Below, piece by piece: positions 24,467-37,460 of a stretch of DNA of 64,000 nucleotides (the stretch's first letter is position 1; each line of letters starts with the position of its first letter). The translations under genes were made by a program, and so were the position numbers. Under the pieces are notes generated by a model, which saw only the letters and a program-made list of their open reading frames with translations, did not search any database and had not been told where the DNA came from. This stretch comes from Muscardinus avellanarius (Eukaryota > Chordata > Mammalia > Rodentia > Gliridae), in assembly GCA_963383645.1 (NCBI GenBank), contig OY726573.1:13706989-13770988 (forward strand), written 5' to 3'.

Positions 24467-26669
24467 TTGTCAAGTTATTTTTGACAAGGTTTCCACGAAC
24501 ATTTGGTGGTGGAAATATTAATCTTTTAACTAAATATTGTTAAAAAATAATAATTACATGGAAAATAATAAAATTGGACCCTTACCTAATCCCATATACA
24601 AATATTAACTCAAAATAGATAATAGACCTAAATATAAATCTTAAGACTATAAACTTTTAGGAGAAAATCTGGGTCATAAAACCTCACAACATTGAAATTG
24701 GCAGTGATTGCTTGGTTATGATTTCAATGGCACAGGCAACAGAGGAGTATACAAACTCCCTAAAAAATAAAAAAAATATTGTATATCCAAAGACAATGTA
24801 AACAGAGTTAACAGTTACTAATAGAATGGGATAAAATATTTCCAAATGCTATATCTGAAGGTATATTAATATTCCAACTAGAAATCCTAAAAATTAACAA
24901 CAATAAAGGCAAACAATACCCTTTAGAGATAGGTAAAAGACTAACATAAATAATGAATCTCCACAGATAACCAATCTTAGTTGTCTGTTGGATGGAAAAT
25001 CTTGTTTCTCTGGTTCTGGTGTGTGTTACCTATTTCTTCTTTGTAGTTAATCTCTTTGAGTATTTTCTCTGGTGCTGGTTTTGAAGACATAAATTCCTTC
25101 AGTTTATGTTTGTCATGGAAGCTTCTTATTTCTCCATCTAATTTGATAGAAAGTTTTGCTGGGTAGGAAATTTTTGGCTGGAAGTTGTTTTCTTTCAGAG
25201 TTTGGAATATGTTACTTCAAGCCCTTCTGGCTCTCATGACTTGGTTTGGGAAGTCTGGAGTGATTCTAATTGGCTTGCCTCTGAATTTCACTTGGCCCTT
25301 TGTTTTTGTTGCCTTTAAGATTCTCTGCTTGGCTTCCACATTGGTCATTTTGACAATTATGTGGCGTGGGGATCCTCTTCTCTGATCCTGTCTAAAGGGA
25401 GTTCTATACGTTTCCTGGACCTGTGTATCGACCTCTTGCTCTATGTCTGGAAAATTTTCTATTACTTCCTTGAAGAGATTGTTGATCCCTTTGGTTTCAC
25501 TTTCTTTTCCCTCCTCTATTCCAATTATTCTTAGGTTAGCTCTCTTAAAATGGGCCCATATTTCTTCAATATCAGATTTCTGCTGTCGGATATTTTTTTC
25601 TAGATTAGAAACTATGCGTTCATTTTTGGATTGCTCATCTTCTAAGAGCGAGATTCTGTTCTCCATGTGGTCTAATCAGTTGTTTGTGCTTTGAATTGAG
25701 GCCTTTACTTCATTAATTGCATCCTTTATCTCTTTTTGGCTCTCTCTGAGTTCTTTTCGAAGCACCTCTATTATTTCTACAGTTATTTTCCTGATTTGAT
25801 CTTCTAGAAATCTCTGATTTTCTGTTTTATCGGGTTCTGATGTTGTGGGGTTGTGGGCATTTATTGCTCCAGTATTATTCCTCTTTCCCATGATTTCGGA
25901 AGTTTGTGCCTTCTCTGGGTTCTTCCCTTGGGTCACTATGACTTCACTTAAGGTGTTCTGGATCTCGAGTCAGTAGTATCTCAGACCCCACTACTCCTTT
26001 ACTGGGTTGTATCACAGAGTCTCCGACCCAGAGAGTCGATAGAGGCTGCTTTAGACTATGGGGGGTGCCAGGTTGCACATTCTCCTATGGTGTGATATCT
26101 CTGCCACCGCCCCTCCCCCACTGGGTCAAGTCCCAGGGAGTACAGTACTGGGATTTCTCCTCTGTGGCCCGCAATTTGACTCACTGTTCTTGAGTACGCA
26201 GATGTAGCTGTACTGGCCTCGCTGAATTCGGTGCTGCTGCCGCCGGTGGCAATATAGTGCCGCTGCTACGCCCTCGGCTGTGGGGCTGGCGTTTTTCTTC
26301 TTGGTTTTGATTTCCACTCTGAATCCCTGCAGCGTGTGCTGAGCTCGGCCACTGGGAGCTTTAGATGCTCTCTGTGCGGAGAAATCCCGCCTGGCTGTTC
26401 CGCAGTGGCTCACCTCGGCTTGCTGTAGCCGCCCATGAATTCGCCGGTGCCGCCGGCAGTATGGCGCTGCTGCCGCGTCTGCCGCATCCTCGGGCGTGAG
26501 GCTGGTGTATCTCCTCTGTGGCTCTGTTCTCAGTCCGCTTTCTCTCTGGAGCCTGGTGATTTTTTGTTTCACTGGTGATGGTGTTTTCTGGCTATGAAAG
26601 GCGCTGATTTTGTGGTGATGGAGATTTGTTGTTAGCAGGGCTGTTAAGCCCTGCTTTTCTCGGTCCTTA
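24467..26669 (-). mobile_element. Composite L1-derived element (copy 2), both ends truncated
   Basis: Collinear with 9,113-11,408 of copy 1, including the junction between ORF1 and the inverted ORF2 piece. It lacks the first ~18 bp of the 5' end and everything 3' of the 9,113 equivalent (the L1 3'UTR and tail). No target-site duplication found. The 5' edge abuts a truncated minus-strand SINE. Its 5'UTR is about 120 bp shorter than that of copy 1, lacking the tandem unit. Confidence 0.8.
24977..25936 (-). pseudogene. LINE-1 ORF1, broken by two stop codons
   Basis: Exactly 960 bp, as in copy 1, with no net indel. Relative to copy 1 a Gln codon is TGA (after STNN, near 25,675) and the Trp after RARRA is TGA (near 25,216). 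I count 24 differences over the first ~243 residues, stops included. Confidence 0.85.
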
Positions 26670-26671
26670 TC

Positions 26672-26803
26672 TTTATTTTGAAACCAGGTCTCACTGAGTT
26701 GCAGAGGGCCTCACTAAGTAGCTGAGGCTGGCCGCGAACCGTGATCCTCCGGTCTCAGCCTCCCGAATGCTGGGATTACAAGCGTGCGCCACCACGCCCG
26801 GCT
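26672..26803 (-). mobile_element. B1-like SINE left half
   Basis: tttattttgaaaccaggtct to cgccaccacgcccggc; ID half missing at the L1 boundary. Confidence 0.8.
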
Positions 26804-27024
26804 CCCAGGAGATTTTTGATGATTGGAAGAAGAACCTCCACGGGGTGCATTGTGTCTCCTCCGGAAGGGCCGCTGCTCCGAGGCCTGCAGCCTGTCTGTA
26901 GTGGGCGCACGGCCACAGTTGCAAACACAGTCCCGTGGCCCTCAACAGGGACAGAAATCCAACTCGGCTATTTCCATGTTCTGAGTTTTTTGTCGCTGGT
27001 TTTTGTTTTGCTTTGTTTTGTTTT
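26804..27024. other. Intergenic, nothing recognised
   Basis: Unique-looking; ends in a (TTTTG)n patch. Confidence 0.4.
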
Positions 27025-27409
27025 TAGAGGCTATTGAACCCATTCTACCTCTGAGCTATACCCCCAGCATTATTTTATTTCTTCCTGATTTCTTGTACTA
27101 AGGATGGAATCTAGGGACCTTCCACCTCCAGCTATACCCCAAACCTTATTTTTTATTTGGAAATAGGCTCTCACTAAGTTGCTGAGGCTGGCTTTGAAGC
27201 TGCGATCCTCCCGTCTCAGTCTCCCCAAGTAGTGAGTGGGATTACAGGTGTGTACCCCCATGCCCAGCTTTTATTTTTTATTTTGAAGCAGGGTCTCATT
27301 AAATCGAGGAGTCTCGCTAAATTTCTGAGGCTGTCCTTGAATCTGTGACCCTCCTGTTTCAGCCTCCCAAGAACTGGGATGATTCCAAGAATCTGCCACC
27401 ACACTGGGC
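27025..27409 (-). mobile_element. Three degraded minus-strand SINE pieces
   Basis: ID half 27,025-27,080; dimer 27,095-27,269; B1 half 27,278-27,409. The outer pieces look like one older element split by the middle one. Confidence 0.7.
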
Positions 27410-27819
27410 TCCGTGTTCTGTTCTTAACAACTTTCCTACCAGCTCCTTCTTGGGGCAGAAGCGGCATCAGGGAGGGGATACAGGGAGGGGATACAGGCGT
27501 CGGGCATCTTTGTTGAAGGCCTGGGATGACACATCCGTGCACCAAGTTCCCCTAAGTGTGAATGGCTCTTTCTAAACTTTCAAGATTGGGAGCCTGGGCT
27601 AAATGCCCCCAATTCACAGTACATCACAGAGAATGCCACTAACCGCATGAGAGGCTCCCAAGTCAATGTGAGGGCGTCCTAAAGGCTGAGTCTCACAGGA
27701 GAAAAGCCTGGGGGTGCTCGTGTGAGCAACAACTCAGTCTCTTAGAGGACAAAGAAGGCGCGGCCGAGCTCCGAGCATGGGAGCCACTGCCCTGAGGGTC
27801 AACAGAAAAGAAAGAACCA
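27410..27819. other. Intergenic, nothing recognised
   Basis: Contains a short direct duplication cagggaggggata (about 27,468-27,495). No exon seen. Confidence 0.45.
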
Positions 27820-27975
27820 AAGCTGGGCATGGTGGTACCTGCCTGTCAGCCCAGTACATAGGAAGCTGGGACTGGAGGATCGCAGGTTCGAGACCAGCTT
27901 CAGCAATTTAGAGAGACTCGCTTAGTGAAACCCTGTTTCCAAATAAAAATATAAGATTGGACTGGGGTACAGCTG
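27820..27975 (+). mobile_element. Degraded B1-dID SINE
   Basis: aagctgggcatggtggtacc to ggactggggtacagctg. Confidence 0.7.
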
Positions 27976-28020
27976 AGTGCTGGGATGACAGGCGTGCGAT
28001 GCTACAGTTTTGGATAACTC

Positions 28021-28022
<2 letters not shown>

Positions 28023-28060
<38 letters not shown>
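28023..28060. repeat. (GT)n microsatellite
   Basis: About 19 units, immediately before a form B SINE. Confidence 0.95.
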
Positions 28061-28061
<1 letters not shown>

Positions 28062-28235
28062 TACTGGGGTTCCTGGAAACCCTTCTACCTTTGGGCTACA
28101 CTCCCAGACCTATTTTATATTTTTATTTGGAAACAGGGTCTCTTAAGCCAGCAAGGCTGGCTTCAAACCTGTGTGATCCTCCTGTCTCTGCCTCCCAAGC
28201 GCGAGGATTACAAGCGTGCGCCACCACGCCCGGCT
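28061..28235 (-). mobile_element. B1-dID SINE, form B
   Basis: ggtactggggttcctggaaa to cgccaccacgcccggc. Confidence 0.88.
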
Positions 28236-28355
28236 GGATAACTATTTCTGGTAAGACACAGGGATAAGCCAAGTTCATGCAGCAAGAATAAAATAAGGTC
28301 GCTTAACCAAATTTGAATAATTCAGACAGCCATTCACATGTCCCACTGACACAAT

Positions 28356-28361
28356 TTTATT
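28356..28361 (-). promoter_or_regulatory. USP43: Candidate USP43 polyadenylation signal
   Basis: aataaa on the minus strand about 840 bases after the USP43 stop, the first canonical hexamer I see. The 3'UTR it implies would include a SINE (28,628-28,815). Confidence 0.4.
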
Positions 28362-28627
28362 AAAATTGTACATACTTAAATTAAAAAAAAAAAACTTTTG
28401 TTCCTGGTATCAAAATAGTTATTTTTTAAAATACCTTGTAAAACCTTAATATAGTTGTTATATATTAAATACTCTCCTAAAATATCATTTCTCTTTCATC
28501 TCTTCTAAAATCCTGCCTTACCATCACGACCACATTTTCCTTTTTTTTTTTTAGCATCTTTAACACTTTATCCCAGAGATACATTAAAAAGAACTGATTC
28601 TTTAAGTTCACAATTTAAAGAAAAACA

Positions 28628-28815
28628 AAGGGCGTGGTGGCACACACTCATAACCCAAGTACTTGGGAGGCTGAGACAGGAGAATCGCAGGTTTGAGGCC
28701 AGCCTCAACAACTTAGCGAAACTCTGTTTCCAAAAAAAAAAAAGTTTTTTTTAATAAAAGGGATGGGGTGTAGCACGGAGGTAGAATGCCCCTCGGTTCC
28801 ATCCCCGGTACCCTC
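28628..28815 (+). mobile_element. B1-dID SINE in inferred USP43 3'UTR
   Basis: aagggcgtggtggcacacac to gttccatccccggtaccc; antisense to USP43. Confidence 0.8.
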
Positions 28816-28960
28816 CCCCCAAAATCAAAAAAAGAAAGGGGAGAGGCCAATGCCATTATTTAATAAGACACTAAGGATTCTTTTTAGCACACAGACTCAG
28901 GATCTGGAATCATATAGAGAAAAGCTCTGTTCTTGCCTGGAAATGGTAATGTTAGCCTAG

Positions 28961-28976
28961 TAGCACCCTCTAGTGG
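28961..28976 (-). promoter_or_regulatory. CTCF-like motif
   Basis: Minus strand ccactagagggtgcta, one base off the common CTCF core. It lies about 220 bp 3' of the USP43 stop. Confidence 0.45.
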
Positions 28977-29198
28977 CCAGACTGTCTCAAGGCCTCCAAC
29001 ATCGCACTTGGTGTACTAGGACACTGGGTGATTTGGCCATTCGGTGCTGGAAATCAGTTATGGAGGCCAACAGACAAACCATTTTGCGGGGATCGCAAGA
29101 CAACTGGCTTCCTGAAAGTCCCCCCCAGACACAGGCCGCCTATATCTGCTTGGTAGCAAGTCCCCAGAACCCCAGCTGCAGGGGCCCCCTGCGTTCTC

Positions 29199-30235
29199 TC
29201 AGAAGCTGGACTCTGGTAAGGCTTTCTTTCGGCCCAAGGAGAGAGTGTGGTACTTGACCCTTTGCAAGGTGCCACAGGGCGTCTGCTCCCCAGGGGCGCC
29301 CCTCTGTGACGGGGGCTGGCCGGCCTTGCGAGGGAGGTGGAGGGAGCTGGGCGCCGAGCCCACGTCCCTGTCCAGGTGGCCGCCCAGGCCCCGGGCCAGG
29401 CTCTCGGTGCGCCCGAGGGTGGGAGCGGAGCCCCGGGCCAGCGGGTTCCCGGCGGGGCTCAGCCTGCAGCTCCCCAGGGAGACAGGGGGCGCCGGCGGGG
29501 AGGCCTCGGCCCTGTCCTTCTTCCTGTTCTCCTTCCTCCAGAACACAGATCTCAGGAGAGTGAAGGTCCTCTGCGGGGATCCATCCCTCGCCTCGGTGGT
29601 GGCCCTCATCTTGGGCAGGGTCCCTTGGCCGCCGTCCTTCCCGTTTCTGGGCAATCCCACGGAGGGAGAGGGCGGGCTGCTCAGGCTCCGGTGGTGGCCA
29701 CTGTGGAAGGCCGCAGCCTTCTGGCCCTCGGGGCGGAGTGGCCGCTCCTCGCCCGCTGAGGGCATCACGGCGAGGGGCAGGTCAAGCTTTTTGGGAAGCC
29801 TGATGTCCTGACCTGCGGTTTCCTTCGGCATCCGGGCTGTGTTTAGACCCTCCGAGTAGCCAGGGGCCGCGTGGTGGTTGGGGGGTCCTGAGGGGCAGGG
29901 CGCCCGGCCCAGTCCCCTCCCGTTGACCTGGCCGCTTTCTTCACCTTTGATGGGAAGGCTGGCGTCTGACCTCGGGGCGGTCGACTTGTCGTCCCCGCCT
30001 GCAGCGCCCGTCAGCAGCGGCACGATGGAGCGGCTGGTGGGCCGAGGTCTCCGTCTGGACTCCAGGTATTCCACCAGCTCCGCGGACGCGCCAGCGCGTT
30101 TCTCCTTGGGCCCCAGGGACCAGCGGAGGGGTATGGTCTTGAAGGGCCCCAGCTTGGCTCGCGAAGGGGTGGGCACCTTCATGCTGAGGCTTCTGCCCGG
30201 AATGCCCCGAACCAAAGGGCTGGGCTCCGGTCCTC
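29199..30235 (-). CDS. USP43: USP43 terminal coding exon
   Basis: 1,037 bp from GGPEPSPLVRGIPGRSLSMK to KKALPESSF, TGA. Acceptor on the minus strand gtgtctctttcag. Low-complexity, basic and Ser/Pro-rich, with RSLSMKVPTPSRAK near its start and a conserved-looking last 20 residues. A 188-codon plus-strand frame over it is a shadow. Confidence 0.95.
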
Positions 30236-30728
30236 CTGAAAGAGACACAGTGACCATCAGAGCACAAAGAACCCTCCGGCTTCACCAGGCCTGGTGGCGC
30301 AGGCCCGTGATCCCAGTGCTTGGGAGGCTGGGACAGGAGGATCGCAGGTTTGAGGCCAACCTCAGCAACTTAGCAAGGCCCTGTCTTAAAATAAAAAAAT
30401 AAAAAATAGCCAGACATACACTTGTAATCCCAGCATTCGGGAGGCGGAGACCAGAGGACTATAGTTCGCAGACAGCCTCAGCTACTTAGCGAGGTCCTCT
30501 GCAACTCAGTGAGACCCTGTTTTGAGAGCCAGGCGTGGTGGCGCACGCTTGTAATCCCAGCATTTAGGAGGCTGAGACAGGAGGATCGGGGTTCGCAGAC
30601 AGACTCAGCTACTTAGTGAGTCCCTCTGCAACTCAGTGAGACCCGGTTTCAAAATAAAGAATAAAAAATAGGGCTGGAGGTAAAGCTTGGAGGTAGAATG
30701 CCCCTGGGTTCCATCCCTGGTACTGCAA

Positions 30729-30767
<39 letters not shown>

Positions 30768-32353
30768 ATATAGGGATAGGGGTGTACCTCAGATGTAGAA
30801 TGCCCTGAGTTCAATCCTCAGTACCCCAAACTAAGAAAAGCACCTTCCAGCTTTGACAGGCGTAACGGTGACATCAATCAGGTCGCTAACACCAAACACC
30901 TCTCAGGTATCAGGTTCTGAGCTGGGCACTGGGGATGTAACACGCATTGCCCATAAGTCCCTGCCCTTGGGGGACACCAAAGGTTTCACACAAAATCCAT
31001 TCACACGTGTGAAGCCACAGAGGAGTCACATGAAAGGACATACACTGGTCCCCTAGGATTTGCAGGGACCCCAGCTGATACCCAAAGCTACGGTGCCCAA
31101 GCCCCTTACACAGAGCAGCACAGAATCTGCGTAGAACCCACACACGTCCTTCTGCGTGTTTCAAATCATCTCTAGGTTACTTATAATACCTGATGCAATG
31201 CAGAGGCTATGGAAACGGTCGTTATCACTTAGGGAAGCATAACAAGAAAAATAGCCTATCCATGTTCGACAGAGACACAATTTAAAAAAAAATTATCTCT
31301 GATCTGCAGTTGACTGAATCTGCTGATACGGAAGCCGCGTTGACGGAGGGCTGACGGTGTCTACGCGCCTGGCAACAGCTTCCTGAGGAAGCTCAGGCTG
31401 AGGCAGCCACCTGCCCTCAGGTTTAAGGTCATGTTCATTCATTCACCTTTAAACACATCCACAAAACAGAATGTCCCGTCCAAGTCCCTGCTTTTCCAGG
31501 TCCACTTAGGTACCTGCGCTTTTCAAATGCAAGAATCTCAGATATCCCACCCTGGACTAAAAAGTCACCGTGTTTAATTTTATCAGAGCTGGCTGCCACA
31601 CGGGCTTTTGTTGTGTTTTGCAATATCTATAGACATTTGTGTGTGTGTGTGTGTGTGCATGTGTGTTACTGGGGATGGAACCCAGGGGCATTCTACCTCT
31701 GAGCTATATCCCCAGCCCCATTTTTTATTTTAATTCTTTATTTTGAAACAGGGTCTCACTGAGTTGCAGAGGGCCTCACTAAGTAGCCAAGGCTGGCCGC
31801 GAACCTGCGATCCTCCTGTCTCAGCCTCCCAAGTACTGGGATTACAAATGTGCGCCACCACACCTGGCCATTTGTAGACATTTTTTTATAATGTATTAAG
31901 TAAAATAGTCTTTAAAAAAAAAAAAAAAGCAACAGCATAAACCAGGCTTGGTGACACACACTTGTGATCCCAGCACCTGCCAGGCTGAGACAAGAGGATT
32001 GCAGGATCGAGACCCACAAAACCTTAGCAAGCCTCTCAGAAACCTTGTGAGGCCCTGTTTCGAAATTTAAAAAAAAAAAATGCCAGGCGTGGTGGCGCAT
32101 ACTTGTAATCCCGTGCTTGTAGGCGGAGACAGGAGGATCGTGCGGGTTCAAAGTCAGCCTCACTGGCTTAAGAGACCCCATTTCCAAATAAAAATATAGA
32201 ATAGGTCTGGGAGTGTAGCCCGGAGGTAGAAGGATTTCCAGGAACCCCAGGACCACCAAAAAAGAAAAAAAGAAAAGAAAAGAATAAAAAATATGGCAGG
32301 GGGTGTAGCTTGGAGGTCAAATGCCCCTGGGTTCCATCCCCAGACCCGCAAAA

Positions 32354-32396
<43 letters not shown>

Positions 32397-35300
32397 CAAT
32401 AAAAATATAATATATATATATATATACATACATACATACATACAAGGGGCTAGACATAGAGCTCCGAGGTAGAATGCCCCTGGGCTTAACTACAAAAAGA
32501 GTGAGCTGGTTAGATGGCTTTCTGCCAGGCATGGCAATACCAAGAGTGTGAGCTTCCCATCCTGTGACCAAACACCTGGCAGAACCAGCTGCGGACGAAG
32601 AGGTCCACAGTGGCTCGGGGCTCAGGGGTCAACGTGTGGTCAGCAGGTGTCAAGGCAGGGACAGCGAGGCGGCGGGGCGGGAGGAGGAACGGGGCTCAGC
32701 AGAGAGAGGGGACGGGATGTGCCCGGGGACAATGACCGTCCCCCAAGGCCACGCCACGTGACCACTTTCTTCAGCCTTGCCCACCTGCTTAAGAGTTTCA
32801 CCCCTTTCTAGTAAATCCATTCAAATTATTAATTAATTAACCCATTTCCAGTGGATTCATCCATGGACGAGGTTACCGCCGCCCTCACGATCCAATCGTT
32901 GTCTGAATGCCCCACCTCGGAACCCCGCTGCTTTGGGGACGGTGCTTTCGACCTATGACCTTTTGGGGGACACTTTGGATCTAAATCTTAACACAATCGA
33001 ACCCCCTGGAAGAGGCCGACCGTGCAGACGACCCGTTCTAGGTGTGTGTCGCGAGAGGAAGGCATTCCTCTCGCTGATGAGACGGTCGTCTACGGGACCC
33101 AAGAGCACCCCAAATGGCAGACAGAAAGCAGCTGCAGAACCAAGCACGGGCCACAGGAGCCCCGGCCCTGCGCGCCCCTGCCTGAGACTCTCAGGCGCAC
33201 GGGCGAGGCCTCCAAAAGAGAAAAGACCAGAGGCCAGGCCGCTGCTGGAGCCAGCGAGGTCTGGATCAGTCCACCGGGTAGCCAGGCCACTACTGGGGCC
33301 GTCAAGAGTGAGATCGGTATTTGCAACGCGGCATGCACAGAGAAATATGGCAGAAAATTAAAACCAGATGCTTCCCCTAATCAGCAATAACTAGGAGGAA
33401 AGGGGCAACAGGAAGAGGTAGAGCTATAGAAAGGGCCCTATAGTGAAGCAATTAAGGTGACCAATCAGAGGGTATGGAATAGGGGAGGATGGAGCCTCTT
33501 TAAAACGCAGGAGGGACATAAACAAATGTATCAAAGTTAACCACCAAACAAGCATGGGATCAAGGGAGGGGGAGGGAATGGGATGGGGACTGGATGAGGG
33601 CTAATTGGATGATGTGTGCTTGTATATCCTCTCAAGTCTTGTATTCCAATGTGATGTATGATTACAATGCACCAATAAAAATAAATTTAAAAAAAAAAGA
33701 GAAAAGACGTTGTGGCAGTGAATGTTGGCGGAGGAGGGAAACCGCGTATCCCTCGGCCATGCACCCCAGGAAGAGCAGGCTGGAGGGGAAAGAGAGAGAA
33801 CGCTCATCACGAACCACAGGAGAAGTCGGAAGCCGCTGCATCGCAGGCGCTCAGCAAGGCTTTTACCTTTCAGGTTTTTCACCCATCATTTTTTGACACG
33901 TTTAAAGCGTTTCTTTAGATGAGCCAAGAATAGACGCGATTTCACCCCAAATACTTTATTTTTTGTCATTTCAGCTCAGATCGACCTTGTTGCTCCATTA
34001 TTAAATTCCCACACCTCGGGAGAGATTAAATAAAAATCCTGTTGTGGAGTCTGAGATGCGTGTGAAGTCCCCCCCCCCCGGCCTTGCACAGCCGTGGGAA
34101 GGGCAGAAAGGGGAGCTTTGTATTAAGAGACAAAGCGGTGACTTTTCGCCTTTCACGACGTGACGCCGCCTGGAGCCCTGGCAGGTGGCTGAAGGACTTG
34201 GCAGCTGCCCTAAATAGCCGCCCGTCCTTTCTTCCTGGTATGAGAGGGCCGGAGGCCAGGCGGACATCAACGCCCGCGCCACGGAGCTCGGGAACTACAG
34301 ATGCCCGCACGGTCGTTTTTCCTCTTCGCCTAGGAAACCATGAAAAAGCACCCTACCTCTATTTTCTCTCATTCCATTTATTGTCCTATTATACCAGGAG
34401 GTGAGGAGTGAGATTTAGGTAAAACTGAGAAAGCACGGCTCAGGGTGGAAGGAGAATGCACCCATGCCCATACTATCTAACCAGTACCATGTCTGTCTGC
34501 CTCTGTCTGTTTCTATCTCTATCTCTATCTCTATCTCTGGTACTGGGGACTAAACCCAGGGGCACTCTATCTCCAAGCTGCACCCCCAGTCCTTTTTATT
34601 TTGAAACAGCATCTCACTAAGTAGCCGATTCTGGCCTCAAACCTGTGATCCTCCTGTCTCGGCCTCCCAAGTACTGGGATTACAGGTGCGTGCCATCCCA
34701 CCTGGAAAGTACCCCACTTCTTATCAAGGTTAATGCAAGTCCTGAGGTTGCTCCCCTGGGGAGATGGACGTTCTGGGATGCTGTGAGATAGAGGGAGGGG
34801 TGGTACCCCAGGGAGCCTTGGGTACAAACTTTCTAGCTGGTCTGGTCTGAGATCCAGGCTGGGATGGGAGGGTGTGTGGCTTGGGATAAGACCTAAGGGT
34901 GTTACAACCCCAGCCCTATATTATTTTAAAACAGGGTCTTGATAAATTGTGGAGGGCCTCACTAAGTTGCTGAGGCTGGCCGGCAACCTGCGATCTATCC
35001 TGTCTCAGCCTCCCAAGTGCTGGGATTTATAGGCATGCAACACCAGGCCCGGCTCCAGGCAGGGTCTCAAGTCACCCTACGCTAAGGACACAAGCAATTA
35101 AGTCTTCCGGAAGGTTACAGAAGCCCCACCATGTGTGTGATGAGCTCCCGGCGTCCCGCCAGAGCCCTCTGCACACAGCGGGACACGGCCCCCACCCACA
35201 GGGCAGATGGCGCTCCATGAAGCACTGCCATTGACTGAGGGAGGCCTCCTTGATTCCTAGCACTGTGATTTTGGCCCTGGCTAACAGCTCCCAGCGTATG

Positions 35301-36000
35301 TGCAGAGCAGGGCCAGGGGAGCCTCCTCTCCCCGTCCTCAGTCAACACCGAGAGCCTCCCGCCTCTCCAAGGATCTCCACTGAGCCTCGTACGACCTATT
35401 CAAAAAATGTTTAATGACCACCTACTGTGTGCCAAGGACTGCGCTCAGTGCTGGGGACATGGGGGGAGATATACACAAAGTCCCTGTCCCTACAGGGTTT
35501 GACGAGAGCAAAATTTTATGATACCACGTAATGGCGTGAGGCGTGCCATTGAGAAGAGGCCCGCCACGTGACCCGGACTCCACTCCTCGGTATCTTTCCA
35601 AAAGAATTAAAGTTGGAATACAGCCGGGCGCTTGTAATCCCAGTACTCGAGAGGCCAAGACAAGAGAATGGCAAGTTTGCGGCCAGCCTCGGCCACTTAG
35701 CGAGGCCCTGTTTCAAAATAAAGAATTAGCCGGGCGTGGTGGAGCATGCTTGTAATCCCCACGCTTGGGAGGCGAAGACAGAGGATCGCGCAGGTTCAAA
35801 GCCAGCCTCCCCTGTTTTCAAATAAAAATATAAAAAATAGGTGTCTGGAAGTGTAGCCTGGAGGCAGAAGGGTTTCCAGGAACCCCAGTACCACCAAAAA
35901 TAATAATAATTATAATAATATATAATAATTATTATTTTTTATTATTTTATTATGTAATATATAATATATTTTATTATTTTATTATATTATTATTATTTTA

Positions 36001-36049
<49 letters not shown>

Positions 36050-37080
36050 ATGGGAAGCCGGGCATGGTGGCGCACGCTTGTAATCCCAACATTTGGTAGG
36101 CTGAGACCAGAGGATCGTAGTTGGCAGACAACCTCAGATACTTAGTGAGGCCCTGCGCAACTCAGTGAGATTTATTTTGAATAATCTTTATTCAAAATAA
36201 AGAATAAAAAATAGTAGGGCTGCGGGTTTAGCTCAGAGGTAGAATGCCCCTGGGTTCCATCCGCAGGAAATAGAAGGCAACGGAAAATCCCCGTGCACAG
36301 AACACCAGGGGCTGAAAAATGTGACCTTCAAGACCTTAAACTCAATAAATGCTTGAAACTTGAACGAGTGGCCAGAAAGACAAAGTTAAAGAAACCTCTC
36401 CCATCGGAGAACAGAATGCCAAAGATGGTAACAGCAAGGGAAAGGGTAGAAGACTTGGAAGTCAGATCCAGGAGACGTAGCAGGGAGGGAGAAAGGGAGA
36501 GAGGGAGGGAGGAAAGCAGAAGGGATAATAAAGAAAAAAATTAGAGACTGTTCCCATGAAGAAAGGCCTGCGTCTGTAGGAGGAAAAGCATTCCCAAGTT
36601 CTGGGTGGGGCTGATAGATAAATACACAAACTCGGGCGTGTGCTGGTTGAATTTCTGGATTCCAAGGTCAAAGACAGAACCTGAAAATCTTCCAGCCAGA
36701 AAGAACAAGCGGTGGTCAGGTGAAACAGAACAGCCTGTACTTCTCACTGCAGCCCTGGAGCCAGCAGCTCATGGGAAAACCACCGCAGACAACTGGAGGA
36801 AAAGGACAGTGACCCAAGAGTCCTGCAGCCAGCTGGGCTGCTTCACGCCCGGGGGAAAGGGGATACTCGTGGCTGTGCAAAGATCAGAGGACACAGCACA
36901 CTTGCCCGAGACAGGGCTCTGACCAAACGGAGACACAAGGGGATCAGGACAGAGAGGGATGGAAGGAGAAAACCCATGGCGGACAGCAGATCCTGAGACC
37001 CATGAATGTCTCCCCGTGTGGGGAAGGTTAAGGCAGCTTCAGAATGTCACTCCAAGGTAAATCAGGGTGTTTGGGACAGG

Positions 37081-37111
<31 letters not shown>

Positions 37112-37420
37112 GCGTGGAACAGAGAATACTTGACCATTTCAGCAAAATCTAAGAATTGAGGGTTTGGGGAAATTTCTCAAATGAGACCAGAAGGAGCATT
37201 TCAAAGCTCTCTCTTGAGAGGGGGTGTTTCAGGCAGCATGCTCACTGCTATGACCCAAAACACCTGATGACCACAATTTAGAGGAAGATTTATTTGCTCA
37301 CAGTTCTGGAGATTTCAGAGGGTTCCGTCCATGTTAAGACTCACATCTGTGGAACTCGGGGCATGACAATAAGAAATAGAGCAAGGGGAGAGCGAGAGGG
37401 ACATAAATACATGTACATAT

Positions 37421-37460
<40 letters not shown>

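Noticed and set aside
29245..29811. 188-codon plus-strand frame
   Set aside because: Shadow of the GC-rich USP43 terminal exon on the other strand.
36293..36544. 83-codon basic frame as a small gene
   Set aside because: Second half is low-complexity Arg/Glu from a purine-rich stretch; no recognisable family, no splice context.
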